Positions 15,492-23,510 of a stretch of 64,000 nucleotides of DNA are shown here, piece after piece. This DNA comes from Solirubrobacter taibaiensis (GTDB taxonomy: Bacteria > Actinomycetota > Thermoleophilia > Solirubrobacterales > Solirubrobacteraceae), in contig JAPDDQ010000019.1 in the NCBI GenBank assembly GCA_027587225.1, positions 62,001-126,000 on the forward strand, in the 5' to 3' direction. The notes beneath the pieces were generated by a model, which saw only the letters and a program-made list of their open reading frames with translations, was not told the origin of the DNA and did not search any database. The position numbers were made by a program, and so were the translations under genes. Numbering within the stretch: position 1 is the stretch's first letter; every line of letters starts with the position of its first letter.

Positions 15492-15818
15492 TCAGGCGGA
15501 GAAGTCCTGGTGGCCGTGCCGCGATGGCGCGGGCCCTGCGTAACCGCGTAAGGCGGTCGCGCCGCGGCTCATACTCCCGAGCTTCTGCCGGGTGAAGGCG
15601 CACGCGGCCGAGAGGCCGGCGTGGATCTCGGCCTGCAGCTCGGCCAGGCGCTCGAGGTGCGGGCGGGCCGCCGCGGGCGGGGTGCCCAGCGCCTGCGAGA
15701 CGCTGAGGCGATGCTCAGAGACCGCCGGGAGCTCTTCCCAACGGCTCTCACGCACGAGGTCGCGCTCACGCTCGGCGAGCACGACCAGGTCGGCCCAGGG
15801 CTGGGCCACGGAGCTCAT
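15492..15818 (-). CDS. FliT/FlgN-like flagellar chaperone
   Basis: This small protein of 108 residues starts at ATG 15818, which overlaps the fliS stop (ATGA). The sequence is helical: AQPWADLVVLAERERDLVRE, then WEELPAVSEHRLSVSQAL and HLERLAELQAEIHAGLSAA. This resembles FliT or FlgN type export chaperones in length and heptad pattern. The position right after fliS, where fliT is found in many genomes, is the main support; FliT would guard FliD. The C-terminal 25 residues are irregular. The specific partner is inference. Confidence 0.65.
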   Translation of the reverse strand: MSSVAQPWADLVVLAERERDLVRESRWEELPAVSEHRLSVSQALGTPPAAARPHLERLAELQAEIHAGLSAACAFTRQKLGSMSRGATALRGYAGPAPSRHGHQDFSA

Positions 15819-16207
15819 GCCTTCGAGACGCCGGAGTCGGCGATCTCGGCCCAAGCGTCGCGGAGCTCGGTGAGCAGCTCGGAGACTTCCTCGATCTTCG
15901 CCGGGTTCTGCTCGATCGACGCCTCGATCAGGTGCTTGCGGCAGAAGGCGTAGATGCCCTGCAGCCGGCCGGCGATCTCGCCGCCGCGCTCGTGGTCGAG
16001 CGTGACCGTGAGCTCGTCGATGATCGCCTCGGCCCGCCGCATGCGGTCCTGCGAGTTGGTCTTGTCGCCCTCGCGCATGGCGTAGGCGGACTGGAAGAGG
16101 AAGCGCAGGCAGCCGTCATAGAGCATCACGACGAGTCGACCGGGAGGGGCGGTGAGGATGCTCTGCTGCTTGTACTGGGCCGTCGGGTTGGCGGCGTAGG
16201 TGGCCAC
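15815..16207 (-). CDS. fliS: Flagellin chaperone FliS
   Basis: FliS is the cytosolic chaperone that keeps flagellin unfolded before export. It has 130 residues from GTG 16207, which has CCAGGAG 9 nt upstream; a TTG at 16249 would fall at the promoter start point and is rejected. Motifs are YKQQSILTAPPGRLVVMLYD and FLFQSAYAMREGD, then IIDELTVTLDHERGGEIAGRL. The N-terminal AQYKQQSI and PGRLVVMLYDG blocks are diagnostic. It overlaps the fliT-like gene. Confidence 0.93.
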   Translation of the reverse strand: MATYAANPTAQYKQQSILTAPPGRLVVMLYDGCLRFLFQSAYAMREGDKTNSQDRMRRAEAIIDELTVTLDHERGGEIAGRLQGIYAFCRKHLIEASIEQNPAKIEEVSELLTELRDAWAEIADSGVSKA

Positions 16208-16254
16208 TGCGTGAGGCTCCTGGTGGGTCGGATGGGAGGGACGGTTCAATTCGT

Positions 16255-16282
16255 TGATCGGCGCGTGCGGCGACAGGCTTGA
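16255..16282 (-). promoter_or_regulatory. Sigma-28-type promoter of fliS
   Basis: On the minus strand, TCAA (16282-16279), 16 nt, then GCCGATCA (16262-16255). The fliS GTG with its ribosome site lies 47 nt downstream, so this unit has a leader. Confidence 0.65.
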
Positions 16283-16296
16283 GGCCGTGTCGCCGA

Positions 16297-17691
16297 CTAG
16301 CCGAGCGCGCTGAGCTGGCTGGTGAGCCAGGCCTGCTGGGTCTGCGAGTTGCTGAGGGCCGATTCCATGGCCGCGAACTGCGCCTTCAGGCGCTTCTGCT
16401 CCGACTCCATACGGGTGTTGAGCTTGGTGATCTGATCGGTGAAGCCCTTGAGCCGGCTGTCATCCGACGTCATACGGCCGGTGATCGTGCCCTGCGAGCC
16501 GGTCTGCGTGGCCACGTAGTCCGACAGCGTCGCCGAGAAGCCCTTGGTGGCGCCCACGCCGGCGAACAGGTCGCGGACCTTCGTGTAGTCCGCGGCGATC
16601 GCCTTGCTGAGCTTGTCCGTGTCGAGCGTCAGCTTGCCGTCCTTGGCGTCCTGGGTGGTCTGGCCACCCGTGGACTTCGGGATCGTGATGCCGAGATCGC
16701 CGAGGCTGGTGAGCCCGAGGCCGCTCAGGGACTGCGTCATCTGCGTCTTGAGCTGGCGCAGCATGCCGTTCATGCTCGAGTCACCGAACAGCTGGCCCTT
16801 CTGCAGGTCCGCGCTGGTCTCGGCGCCAGGCACCTTCTTCTCGTTCAGCTCCAACCGAGTGAACGTGACGACGGCGTTGTAGGCCTCGACGAGCGACGAG
16901 ATCTTCTTCGTGATCGCGTCCTGGTCGACGGCCGGCGAGGTGGTGCTCACCGTGGCCGGGCTCGCCGTGATGCCCTTCAGGGTCAGGCGGACGCCCGGGA
17001 TGATCGTCTCGAGGACGTTGGACTCGGGGTTCTGCTCCGCGCCGCCGTTGACCTTGATCGACGCGTTGAGCGTCGCGCCCGTGCGGGTGTAGGCGGTGTC
17101 CTCGTTGAGGACGGTGCCCGCGCCGAGCTGCGACGTGTCGACCGTGAAGTCCGAGTTCTGGCCGGTGGTGCGCGAGGAGAAGACGAGCTTGTCGACGCCG
17201 CCGTCCTTGACCACCGCGGCGTACACCGGGGCGGCGTCGGAGCCGTTGATGGCCGCGGCGACGTCAGCGGGGGTCGCATTGGCCGCGATGTCGATCGCGA
17301 CGGTCGTGCCGCCGGCGGTGAAGCCGATCTTGCCCGCGCCGGAGCCGGCCGTGTAGTTGAAGCCGTGCTGCGCGGAAGACGCGAGGCGGTCGACCTGGAT
17401 CGACTGGCCGCCGATGCCGGCGCCGCCGAGCACGGTGGCTTCGACCTTCGTCGGGTCCGAGGACGTCGTGGCCTGCTTCGCCTTCCAGAGCGAGGCGTTG
17501 CCGAGATCGGCCGCAGCCGTCTTGAAGGCGTCGAGCTTGGACTTGATCGTCTGCAGGTCCGTCTTGTGCTGATTGACGGAGACCTGCCGCTTCTGTACGG
17601 CGGTGACCTTGGTCTGCTCGATCTGCATCAGCTGGCTGATGATCGATTCGGTGTCAAGGCCAGACGCCAAGCCGGTCAGGGTGATAGGCAT
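16297..17691 (-). CDS. fliD: Flagellar filament cap protein FliD
   Basis: FliD is the filament cap that folds and inserts flagellin at the distal end. In the 464 residues, the N-terminal ITLTGLASGLDTESIISQLMQ motif and the following KQRQVSVNQHKTDLQTIKSK-like coiled coil are classic. The central domain carries the FliD insertion domains. The C-terminal coiled coil reads TKLNTRMESEQKRLKAQFAAM and ends AWLTSQLSALG. It starts at ATG 17691, 15 nt after the flaG stop. Confidence 0.95.
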   Translation of the reverse strand: MPITLTGLASGLDTESIISQLMQIEQTKVTAVQKRQVSVNQHKTDLQTIKSKLDAFKTAAADLGNASLWKAKQATTSSDPTKVEATVLGGAGIGGQSIQVDRLASSAQHGFNYTAGSGAGKIGFTAGGTTVAIDIAANATPADVAAAINGSDAAPVYAAVVKDGGVDKLVFSSRTTGQNSDFTVDTSQLGAGTVLNEDTAYTRTGATLNASIKVNGGAEQNPESNVLETIIPGVRLTLKGITASPATVSTTSPAVDQDAITKKISSLVEAYNAVVTFTRLELNEKKVPGAETSADLQKGQLFGDSSMNGMLRQLKTQMTQSLSGLGLTSLGDLGITIPKSTGGQTTQDAKDGKLTLDTDKLSKAIAADYTKVRDLFAGVGATKGFSATLSDYVATQTGSQGTITGRMTSDDSRLKGFTDQITKLNTRMESEQKRLKAQFAAMESALSNSQTQQAWLTSQLSALG

Positions 17692-17706
17692 TGGGGTTCA
17701 GGCTCC

Positions 17707-18066
17707 TTACAGCTCGCCGCCGGCCATGACGTTCAGGGCCTCCGACGGCGGGATCGTCTTGAGCACCTTGCCGTCGAGGTCACGGACCTCGATGACGACT
17801 CGGTTCGAGTCCTCGTCGCGTGAGAAGTGCAGTTCGCGGTTGTTCTTGCGCATTTGCTCCACGACCTCCGCAGCCTTGGCCACGAGCTCGCGGGCTTCCG
17901 GGGTGGGGGCCGGGGGAACGTCGCCGACGATCGTCCCGGTCTCCTCCACGCCCTTGATCTGCTGCGGCGCGTCCTGGGGGCGCGCGGCAGCGGGAGCCAC
18001 CGGCGCCGCGAACGTCGCGGAAGCCAGTTGCTCGTAAGGGGTGAAGCGACCGATCTGAAGAGTCAT
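17707..18066 (-). CDS. flaG: FlaG family protein
   Basis: Small FlaG-like protein of 119 residues, a family linked to filament length control. The C-terminal half has LHFSRDEDSNRVVIEVRDLDG and VLKTIPPSEALNVMAGGEL, matching the FlaG core (EVVDxxTGEVIRxIPPEE). It is followed immediately by fliD, as in many flagellar loci. It starts at ATG 18066. A sigma-28-like -10 ends 11 nt upstream, so the leader is at most a few nucleotides. Confidence 0.87.
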   Translation of the reverse strand: MTLQIGRFTPYEQLASATFAAPVAPAAARPQDAPQQIKGVEETGTIVGDVPPAPTPEARELVAKAAEVVEQMRKNNRELHFSRDEDSNRVVIEVRDLDGKVLKTIPPSEALNVMAGGEL

Positions 18067-18077
18067 CTCAGACCCAG

Positions 18078-18104
18078 TAGTCGGCGCCGCGCGGTGAAGC
18101 TTTA
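18078..18104 (-). promoter_or_regulatory. Sigma-28-type promoter of flaG-fliD
   Basis: On the minus strand, TAAA (18104-18101), 15 nt, then GCCGACTA (18085-18078). The TAAA overlaps the fliA stop codon. The region TAAAGCTT plus 11 nt plus GCCGACTA closely follows the enterobacterial FliA consensus. Confidence 0.65.
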
Positions 18105-18920
18105 GCCGACGGCGGAGAAGAGGACGGCGTCGTCTGCCAGCTGCTGCTTGAGCGTGCGCTTGAGCTGCGAGTGGATCTGGCAGATGCGGCTCTCGGAGAC
18201 GCCCATGACCTCGCCGATCTCGCGCAGCGTCAGGTTCTTCACGTAGAGCAGCACGGCGACTTCGCGCTCACGCTGCGGCAGGGTGTCGAACGCGCGGCGG
18301 AACTTGGTCTTGGCCTCCGAGTTGGCGGCCTGGTGCTCGGGGTCGAGCTTGAAGTCACCGTCGGCGAGCGTGTCGATGCGCTCGACGGTCGTCTCGTCGT
18401 CGGAGATCACGAGCGTGTTCAGCGACGTGACGTCGGAGACGGAGATGTCGTCCTCGCGGCGGCGCAGCTCCTCGACGGTGATCGAGAGCGCGTCAGCGAG
18501 CTCTTCACGCGTGGGGCGGCGGCCCTGGATCGTCGTGAACGCGTCACGCGCCTTGGCGATGTCGCGCTCCCAGCGGCGCAGCGAGCGCGGCGCCCAGTCC
18601 TGCCGGCGCAGCTCGTCGAGCACGGCGCCGTGGATGCGGGTCCACGCGAACTGCTCGAGCGTGGCGCCCTTCTCCGGGTCGTACCGGTCGATCGACGCGA
18701 TCAGTGCCTCGAGGCCACACGAGATGAAGTCTTCGACCTCGCAGCGCGCCGGAAGCTCACGGACCTTCTTGAAGACGATGTACTTGACGAGCGGCGCGTA
18801 GGTCATCACCAGGCGGTTGCGCACCTGGATGCTGCCGGTCGCCTTGTACTCACGCCAGAGCGCGAGGGCATCCTCAGCGCTTACACGCTTGCGGCTGCCT
18901 GAGGACGTCGTGGACTTCAT
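18102..18920 (-). CDS. fliA: RNA polymerase sigma factor FliA (sigma-28)
   Basis: Flagellar sigma factor of 272 residues, FliA/WhiG type. Region 2 has NRLVMTYAPLVKYIVFKK and FISCGLEALIASIDRYDP, with EQFAWTRIHGAVLDELRRQDW. Region 3 follows. Region 4 has LTLREIGEVMGVSESRICQI. It should recognise the TAAA/GCCGATAA promoters found throughout this locus. Its own upstream region has a weaker match at 18971-18998, suggesting autoregulation. It starts at ATG 18920. WhiG-like sporulation sigma factors are close relatives, but eight candidate flagellar promoters support a flagellar role. Confidence 0.95.
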   Translation of the reverse strand: MKSTTSSGSRKRVSAEDALALWREYKATGSIQVRNRLVMTYAPLVKYIVFKKVRELPARCEVEDFISCGLEALIASIDRYDPEKGATLEQFAWTRIHGAVLDELRRQDWAPRSLRRWERDIAKARDAFTTIQGRRPTREELADALSITVEELRRREDDISVSDVTSLNTLVISDDETTVERIDTLADGDFKLDPEHQAANSEAKTKFRRAFDTLPQREREVAVLLYVKNLTLREIGEVMGVSESRICQIHSQLKRTLKQQLADDAVLFSAVG

Positions 18921-18970
18921 GGCGGGTAGAGAACTCCTGAGAGGGCGAAACGGACTGACGGACTCAGCCT

Positions 18971-18998
18971 GTATCGGGCGCTGACCCGAGTTTCTTCA
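18971..18998 (-). promoter_or_regulatory. Weak sigma-28-like promoter of fliA
   Basis: On the minus strand, TGAA (18998-18995), 16 nt, then CCCGATAC (18978-18971), about 50 nt upstream of the fliA ATG. Both boxes deviate by one base from the better copies; the spacing is conserved. Confidence 0.45.
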
Positions 18999-19268
18999 TC
19001 ACCGATTTGGAGTAGGGCGCTTTTCGGACAACCCGTAGGCCCAGGCCAGCACTTGTGCCACGGCGGTCCACATCTGCTCCGGGATGTCCTGTCCCATGGC
19101 GAGCTGCGTGAGCGCTGTGGCGAGATCGGGGTCCTGGTGGACGGGCACGCCGGCCTCACGTGCGCGCACGAGAATCTGAGCGGCGATATGCCCCCTGCCG
19201 GCGGCGACGACTTTCGGCGCCCCGTCGCCCGTGTACTTCAGCGCCGCGGTGACGTCGGGATCAGGCAT
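18999..19268 (-). CDS. FlhB C-terminal domain-like protein
   Basis: An 89-residue protein similar to the cytoplasmic domain of FlhB, the export-switch protein, without membrane part. It has DVTAALKYTGDGAPKVVAAG, where full FlhB has the NPTHxAVALxY autocleavage region. AAQILVRAREAGVPVHQDPDLA and ALTQLAMGQDIPEQMWTAVA follow, like FlhB helix regions. The NPTH cleavage motif is not present. Similar orphan proteins are known (YlqH in Bacillus, beside a FliK-like gene), which is the arrangement here. It overlaps the upstream gene by 8 nt. Confidence 0.85.
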   Translation of the reverse strand: MPDPDVTAALKYTGDGAPKVVAAGRGHIAAQILVRAREAGVPVHQDPDLATALTQLAMGQDIPEQMWTAVAQVLAWAYGLSEKRPTPNR

Positions 19269-19863
19269 ACAGATCCAGCGGCGTGTGCCGCGGCCGCACG
19301 TTCACCGTGGCCTCCAAACCTACGGCCTCCAAGTTGGCGCGTAGACGCTCAGAGGCCCTCGAGGCCACAACGTGCGGAAGGCCGGCAGCGGTCGTCACTT
19401 CGGCCAGGATGCGCTCTTCTCCGCGCAGTTCCAGGCGCAGGTCGAGCTTCCCCAGCGTCGGGTGCGTGAACGCAAGGGAGACGACGTCGACGGACTCGCC
19501 GTCCGCGTCCTGGCGACGGACCGGCGGCTCCTCCACCTCCACGTGCCCTTGCAGTTGCGCCTGCGGCATCGCCTGGCCGATCAAAGGGGTGACCCCTTGC
19601 GGTGACGTGGACTGGACGGGCTGCTGTGGGTCGATCTGCATCGTGACCCGTTCCGCGGTCACTTCCTTGACCTTGAGCTTGAGCACCGCCCCGGCCTCCA
19701 CCTCGGGCGGGAGCTTGGCCGTGACCGGGAGGCCCGCGATGACGATCACCGCGTGCGTCTCGCCACGCGAGGCGACGCGCGCCATGAGCGACGCTCCCTC
19801 GCGGATCGGCACGTCCGGCAGCTGCGCGCGCAGCAGCGCGGCGGTGACAGCGATCGGATCCAT
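19261..19863 (-). CDS. FliK-like hook-length control domain protein
   Basis: A 200-residue protein with a central beta-rich region (VIAGLPVTAKLPPEVEAGAV, LKLKVKEVTAERVTMQI) and a C-terminal Flg_hook-like domain (LAFTHPTLGKLDLRLELRG, RLRANLEAVGLEATVNVR). The last part matches the FliK C-terminal fold in length and pattern. It is cotranslated with the FlhB-like gene. In a true ruler system FliK C-terminus touches FlhB C-terminus, so this pair may be a paralogous switch module (inference). It starts at ATG 19863, divergent from flgF. Confidence 0.75.
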   Translation of the reverse strand: MDPIAVTAALLRAQLPDVPIREGASLMARVASRGETHAVIVIAGLPVTAKLPPEVEAGAVLKLKVKEVTAERVTMQIDPQQPVQSTSPQGVTPLIGQAMPQAQLQGHVEVEEPPVRRQDADGESVDVVSLAFTHPTLGKLDLRLELRGEERILAEVTTAAGLPHVVASRASERLRANLEAVGLEATVNVRPRHTPLDLYA

Positions 19864-19866
19864 GAC

Positions 19867-19894
19867 TCAAGGATGCCCGTCCGGCGGCCGATGG
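19867..19894 (+). promoter_or_regulatory. Sigma-28-type promoter of flgF operon
   Basis: TCAA (19867-19870), 16 nt, then GCCGATGG (19887-19894). The flgF ATG follows 10 nt after the -10 box, leaving almost no leader. Confidence 0.65.
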
Positions 19895-19904
19895 GAGACC
19901 CAGT

Positions 19905-20600
19905 ATGGATCGCGGCCTCTATCTCGCAGCCTCAGGCATGCTCACCGAGCAGATTCGCCAGGACCAGATCGCGAACGATCTCGCGAACGCGTCGACCGCC
20001 GGCTACAAGGCCGAGCGCACCACGCAGCAGTCCTTCGGCGAGATGCTCCTCACCAACTCCGTCACCGGCCAGCAGGTCGGCCGGGTCACCACCGGCGTCG
20101 CCGTCACGAACACGCAGACCGACTGGTCGCCCGGCGTGCTCAAGGACACGGGCGAGCCGCTGGACTTCGCCATCAACGGCGACGGCTTCTTCGCCGTGCA
20201 GACCGACGCCGGCACGCGTTACACGCGCAACGGCCAGTTCTCCAGCGACCCGCAGGGCCGGCTGACCACGCTCGAGGGCGATCTCGTCCTCGGTCGCACA
20301 GGCCAGCCCGTCACGCTCGGCGCCGACGGCAAGGTCGATCCGCGCACGCTCAACGTCGTGACGCTGAACAACCCCGAGAAGGTCGGCAACTCCTACGTCA
20401 CCGGCACGCCGGGCAACGTCGCGGGCCAGACCGTCGGCAGCGTTCGCGCCGGCGCGCTCGAGGCCTCCGGCGCCGACCCCACCCAGACCATGGTGGACAT
20501 GATGGCCTCCTACCGGGCCTACGAGTCCGGCCAGAAGGTCATCCACACCATCGACGAGACCCTCGGCAAAGCCGCTTCGTCCGTCGGATCCCTGACCTAG
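19905..20600 (+). CDS. flgF: Flagellar rod protein FlgF (FlgF/FlgG family)
   Basis: Proximal rod component. In the 231 residues, MDRGLYLAASGMLTEQIRQ and IANDLANASTAGYKAER are the rod-family N-terminus. A central INGDGFFAVQT and TRNGQFSSDPQGRLTTLEGD follow. The C-terminus has ASGADPTQTMVDMMASYRAYE. FlgF is chosen over FlgG because a clearer FlgG follows, and because of the GVLKDTGEPLDFAINGDGFF block. ATG 19905 is preceded by a sigma-28 promoter and has no clear ribosome site, so initiation is probably leaderless. Confidence 0.87.
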   Translation: MDRGLYLAASGMLTEQIRQDQIANDLANASTAGYKAERTTQQSFGEMLLTNSVTGQQVGRVTTGVAVTNTQTDWSPGVLKDTGEPLDFAINGDGFFAVQTDAGTRYTRNGQFSSDPQGRLTTLEGDLVLGRTGQPVTLGADGKVDPRTLNVVTLNNPEKVGNSYVTGTPGNVAGQTVGSVRAGALEASGADPTQTMVDMMASYRAYESGQKVIHTIDETLGKAASSVGSLT

Positions 20601-20601
20601 T

Positions 20602-20629
20602 TCAAGTCGCCCAGCGCAGAAGCCGATCT
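20602..20629 (+). promoter_or_regulatory. Sigma-28-type promoter of flgG
   Basis: TCAA (20602-20605), 16 nt, then GCCGATCT (20622-20629), in the 37-bp gap between flgF and flgG. The flgG ATG begins 8 nt after the -10 box, so the transcript start falls at or next to the codon. Confidence 0.65.
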
Positions 20630-20637
20630 AGATATCA

Positions 20638-21378
20638 ATGCTCGAAGGACTCCGAACCGCCGCGGCGGGCATGCAGGCGCAGCAGTCGAAGCTCGACGCC
20701 GTCTCCAACGACCTGGCCAACGCCAACACCACTGGCTACAAGCGCCTGCGCGTCGGGTTCTCGGACCTGCTGTACGAGCAGGGTGGACGCCCGACGATCT
20801 CCAACGCCGCGCAGCTGGGCACCGGCTCTCGCGCCATCCAGGGCGGTCGTTCGTTCGAGCAGGGCAACCTGGCCCGCACCGACAAGCCGACCGACGTCGG
20901 CATCGAGGGCGACGGCTTCATGCGCGTCAAGCTCGCCGACGGCCGTGAGGCGCTGACGCGTGACGGCAACCTGCACGTCGACGGCGAGGGCCGCCTGGTC
21001 ACGAGCTTCGGCGGGTTCATGAGCCCGAACATCCAGATTCCCAAGGGCACCCCGGAGTCCAAGATCGCGATCGGCGAGGACGGCACCGTGCTGGCCGCGG
21101 GCCGCAACGTCGGCCGCATCCAGCTCGTCAACGTGCGCTCGCCGCAGAACCTCGAATCCGTCGGCGACAACGCGTTCGTCGCCACCGCGCGCTCCGGCAA
21201 CCCTGTGGCCGCGCAGGCCGACACGGTGCTCAAGCAGGGCACGCTCGAGGCCTCCAACACGGACATGGCGCAGGCCATGACCGACATGATCGAGGCCCAG
21301 CGCACCTACCAGCTGACCTCCAAGGCGATCACGACCGCCGATCAGATGATGGAGATCGCGAACGGGGTCAAGCGATGA
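20638..21378 (+). CDS. flgG: Flagellar distal rod protein FlgG
   Basis: Distal rod subunit. In the 246 residues, MLEGLRTAAAGMQAQQSKL and VSNDLANANTTGYKRLRV are typical. The block IEGDGFMRVKLADGREALTRDG and the C-terminal TLEASNTDMAQAMTDMIEAQ with RTYQLTSKAITTADQMMEIA complete the family. FlgG normally has about 260 residues, so this is full length. The stop overlaps the flgJ-like start by 4 nt. Confidence 0.93.
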   Translation: MLEGLRTAAAGMQAQQSKLDAVSNDLANANTTGYKRLRVGFSDLLYEQGGRPTISNAAQLGTGSRAIQGGRSFEQGNLARTDKPTDVGIEGDGFMRVKLADGREALTRDGNLHVDGEGRLVTSFGGFMSPNIQIPKGTPESKIAIGEDGTVLAAGRNVGRIQLVNVRSPQNLESVGDNAFVATARSGNPVAAQADTVLKQGTLEASNTDMAQAMTDMIEAQRTYQLTSKAITTADQMMEIANGVKR

Positions 21379-21635
21379 GCTCGATCAACTCGATCTCGAC
21401 GCTCTCGCTGCCGGCCGACATCCGCACCGCCGGCACCGACGCCGTCAAGGACTACAAGACCGCGGTCGGGTTTGAGCAGATGCTCGCCGGGCAGCTGATC
21501 AAGAGCATGGTGAGTGAGAGCTCGCTCGGCGAAGGCCCGTACGCCTCGACCATGCAGGACACGCTGACCTCGGCACTGACCACGGGTCAGGGTCTTGGCC
21601 TCGCCCGCCAGATCTACAAGGAGATGCAGTCGTGA
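21375..21635 (+). CDS. FlgJ-type rod-binding protein (no hydrolase domain)
   Basis: An 86-residue protein carrying only the N-terminal rod-binding half of FlgJ, the rod cap. The motif is TAVGFEQMLAGQLIKSMVSE, then LGEGPYASTMQDTLTSALT and GLGLARQIYKEM. The muramidase half found in E. coli FlgJ is absent; the lytic transglycosylase at 2434-3117 may replace it. ATGA overlaps on both sides couple it to flgG and flgN. Confidence 0.88.
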   Translation: MSSINSISTLSLPADIRTAGTDAVKDYKTAVGFEQMLAGQLIKSMVSESSLGEGPYASTMQDTLTSALTTGQGLGLARQIYKEMQS

Positions 21636-22138
21636 GCACGGTCCTCGAGGCCGAGCTGCTCGTCCACCTGGACCAGCAGATCAACTCCGCCCGTCAGCTG
21701 CTCAAGCTCGTGCTCGCGCAGGGCTCCGCCATTCGCGAGCGCGACACCGAGGCCGTTCTGGCCCGGCTCGCCGACATCCAGACCGAGATGGTCCGCCGTG
21801 GCTCACTCGAGCAGGAGCGCACCGGCCTGCTGCAGCGTGCCGGCATCGCGCTCGGCATGCCGGCCACGAACGTCACGCTCGAGCGCCTCTGCAGCCTGAT
21901 CACGCCGGACGCCGCCACCGCGGCGATGCAGCGCTCCGCCGAGTTGCGCGGCCTGCTGGCCGAGATCGCGCGCGAACACGGCATCAACCGCGCCCTGATG
22001 CGCCAGGAGCTCGCGTTCCTGTCGCACCTGACGCGTCTCATCGGCCAGGAGCCCGAGCCGGGCTACACCGCGCCGAACGCGACACGCCCCCACACCCCCG
22101 CGCCGACCGTCTACCGCGCCCTGGACCTCCAGGCCTAA
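21632..22138 (+). CDS. flgN: Flagellar export chaperone FlgN
   Basis: A cytosolic chaperone for the hook-filament junction proteins FlgK and FlgL, which are encoded directly downstream. It has 168 residues, mostly helical, with LVHLDQQINSARQLLKLVLA, AIRERDTEAVLARLADIQTE and the C-terminal ELAFLSHLTRLIG. The pattern and position between rod genes and flgK match FlgN; sequence conservation in this family is low. It starts at GTG 21632, overlapping the preceding stop. Confidence 0.85.
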   Translation: MSTVLEAELLVHLDQQINSARQLLKLVLAQGSAIRERDTEAVLARLADIQTEMVRRGSLEQERTGLLQRAGIALGMPATNVTLERLCSLITPDAATAAMQRSAELRGLLAEIAREHGINRALMRQELAFLSHLTRLIGQEPEPGYTAPNATRPHTPAPTVYRALDLQA

Positions 22139-22154
22139 CCCCACTGGACTCCCG

Positions 22155-23507
22155 ATGCCCGTCTCCTCTTTCTACGGCATGCAGACCTCCCTGAGGGGCC
22201 TTTTGGCTCATCAGCGCATGCTCGACACCACCGGCCACAACATCGCGAACGCCTCCACCAAGGGCTACTCGCGCCAGGAGGCGACGCTGCAGGCGTCGCC
22301 CGCGCAGCACCTGACGATCTCCAACGGGATGAACGTCACGGGCGCGCAGCTGGGCTCGGGCGTCGATGTCACCGGCTTCCGCCGCATCCGCGACCAGTTC
22401 CTGGACTCGCAGTACCGCGCGCAGAACACGAACGTCAACGAGTGGTCCGCGAAGGCCGAGGCGCTCGACAGCGCCGAGCTCTCCCTGGCCGAGCCGGGCG
22501 AGAACGGCATCAACGCGCAGCTCGCCAAGCTCTGGAACTCGTGGTCGGATCTCTCCAAGAACCCGACGAGCGCGGCCGCCAAGCAGGCGCTCGTGCAGAC
22601 CGCGAACGGCCTCACCGACTCGATCCACTCCGTGCGCTCCCAGATGGTGGCCGCGCAGGACATGGCCAAGGGCCAGTACGAGGCGATCGTCGGTGACGGT
22701 GGCGAGGTCGACAAGATCGCGACCGAGCTCGCGGGTCTCAACAAGACGATCTCGCAGTTCATGTCGGTCGGCGAGTCCCCCAACGACCTGCTCGATCGCC
22801 GCGACGTGCTGATCGACCAGCTCTCCACCTTCGGTCAGGTCTCCGTCGAGAACCTCGAGGGCGGCTCCGCGAACATCTCGTTCGTCGACCGCACGAGCGG
22901 CACGGCCTATCCGATCGTGTCCGACAAGACCGCGGCCTGGGACGGCCCGCCGATCGGCGGCTGGAACCCGGGCGGCCAGATGGGCGGCCTGCTCGAGGTC
23001 GGCAAGACCCCGGGCGGCACCATCGACGGCTACCTCGCCCAGATCGACACCATCTCCCAGTCCCTGGCGAGCGCGGTCAACGGCGTCTACGGCGGCGAGT
23101 TCTTCTCCGTCGGCACGCCGGCGGGCTCGTCGATCAAGGTCGCCGACGCGCTGCAGGCCGACCCGAGCACCGTCATCACCGGCACGGGCACGGGCGCCGC
23201 CTCCAACGACATCGCGCTCGCGATCTCCCAGTTGCGCGGCAACGCGTCGGTCGACGGCGCTTACAAGGCCTTCGTGGCCAAGGTCGGCGGCGACCTGAAC
23301 GAGTCCCAGCGCATGCAGGGCAACGCGCAGATCCTCGCCGACTCGGTCGAGAACCGCCGCCAGAGCGTGCAGGGCGTCTCCATGGATGAGGAGATGTCGA
23401 ACCTGGTCCGCTTCCAGCGTGCCTACCAGGCATCCGCTCGAGCCATGTCCACGATGGACGAGATGCTCGACGTTCTGATCAACCGAACCGGCCGAGTGGG
23501 GCTCTAA
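22155..23507 (+). CDS. flgK: Flagellar hook-associated protein FlgK (HAP1)
   Basis: First junction protein between hook and filament. In the 450 residues, the N-terminus MQTSLRGLLAHQRMLDTTG and HNIANASTKGYSRQE are diagnostic. RRIRDQFLDSQYRAQN and the C-terminal helix VSMDEEMSNLVRFQRAYQASA, then MSTMDEMLDVLINRTGRVGL, complete the HAP1 fold. It follows flgN after 16 nt and precedes flgL by 3 nt. Confidence 0.95.
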   Translation: MPVSSFYGMQTSLRGLLAHQRMLDTTGHNIANASTKGYSRQEATLQASPAQHLTISNGMNVTGAQLGSGVDVTGFRRIRDQFLDSQYRAQNTNVNEWSAKAEALDSAELSLAEPGENGINAQLAKLWNSWSDLSKNPTSAAAKQALVQTANGLTDSIHSVRSQMVAAQDMAKGQYEAIVGDGGEVDKIATELAGLNKTISQFMSVGESPNDLLDRRDVLIDQLSTFGQVSVENLEGGSANISFVDRTSGTAYPIVSDKTAAWDGPPIGGWNPGGQMGGLLEVGKTPGGTIDGYLAQIDTISQSLASAVNGVYGGEFFSVGTPAGSSIKVADALQADPSTVITGTGTGAASNDIALAISQLRGNASVDGAYKAFVAKVGGDLNESQRMQGNAQILADSVENRRQSVQGVSMDEEMSNLVRFQRAYQASARAMSTMDEMLDVLINRTGRVGL

Positions 23508-23510
23508 GTC

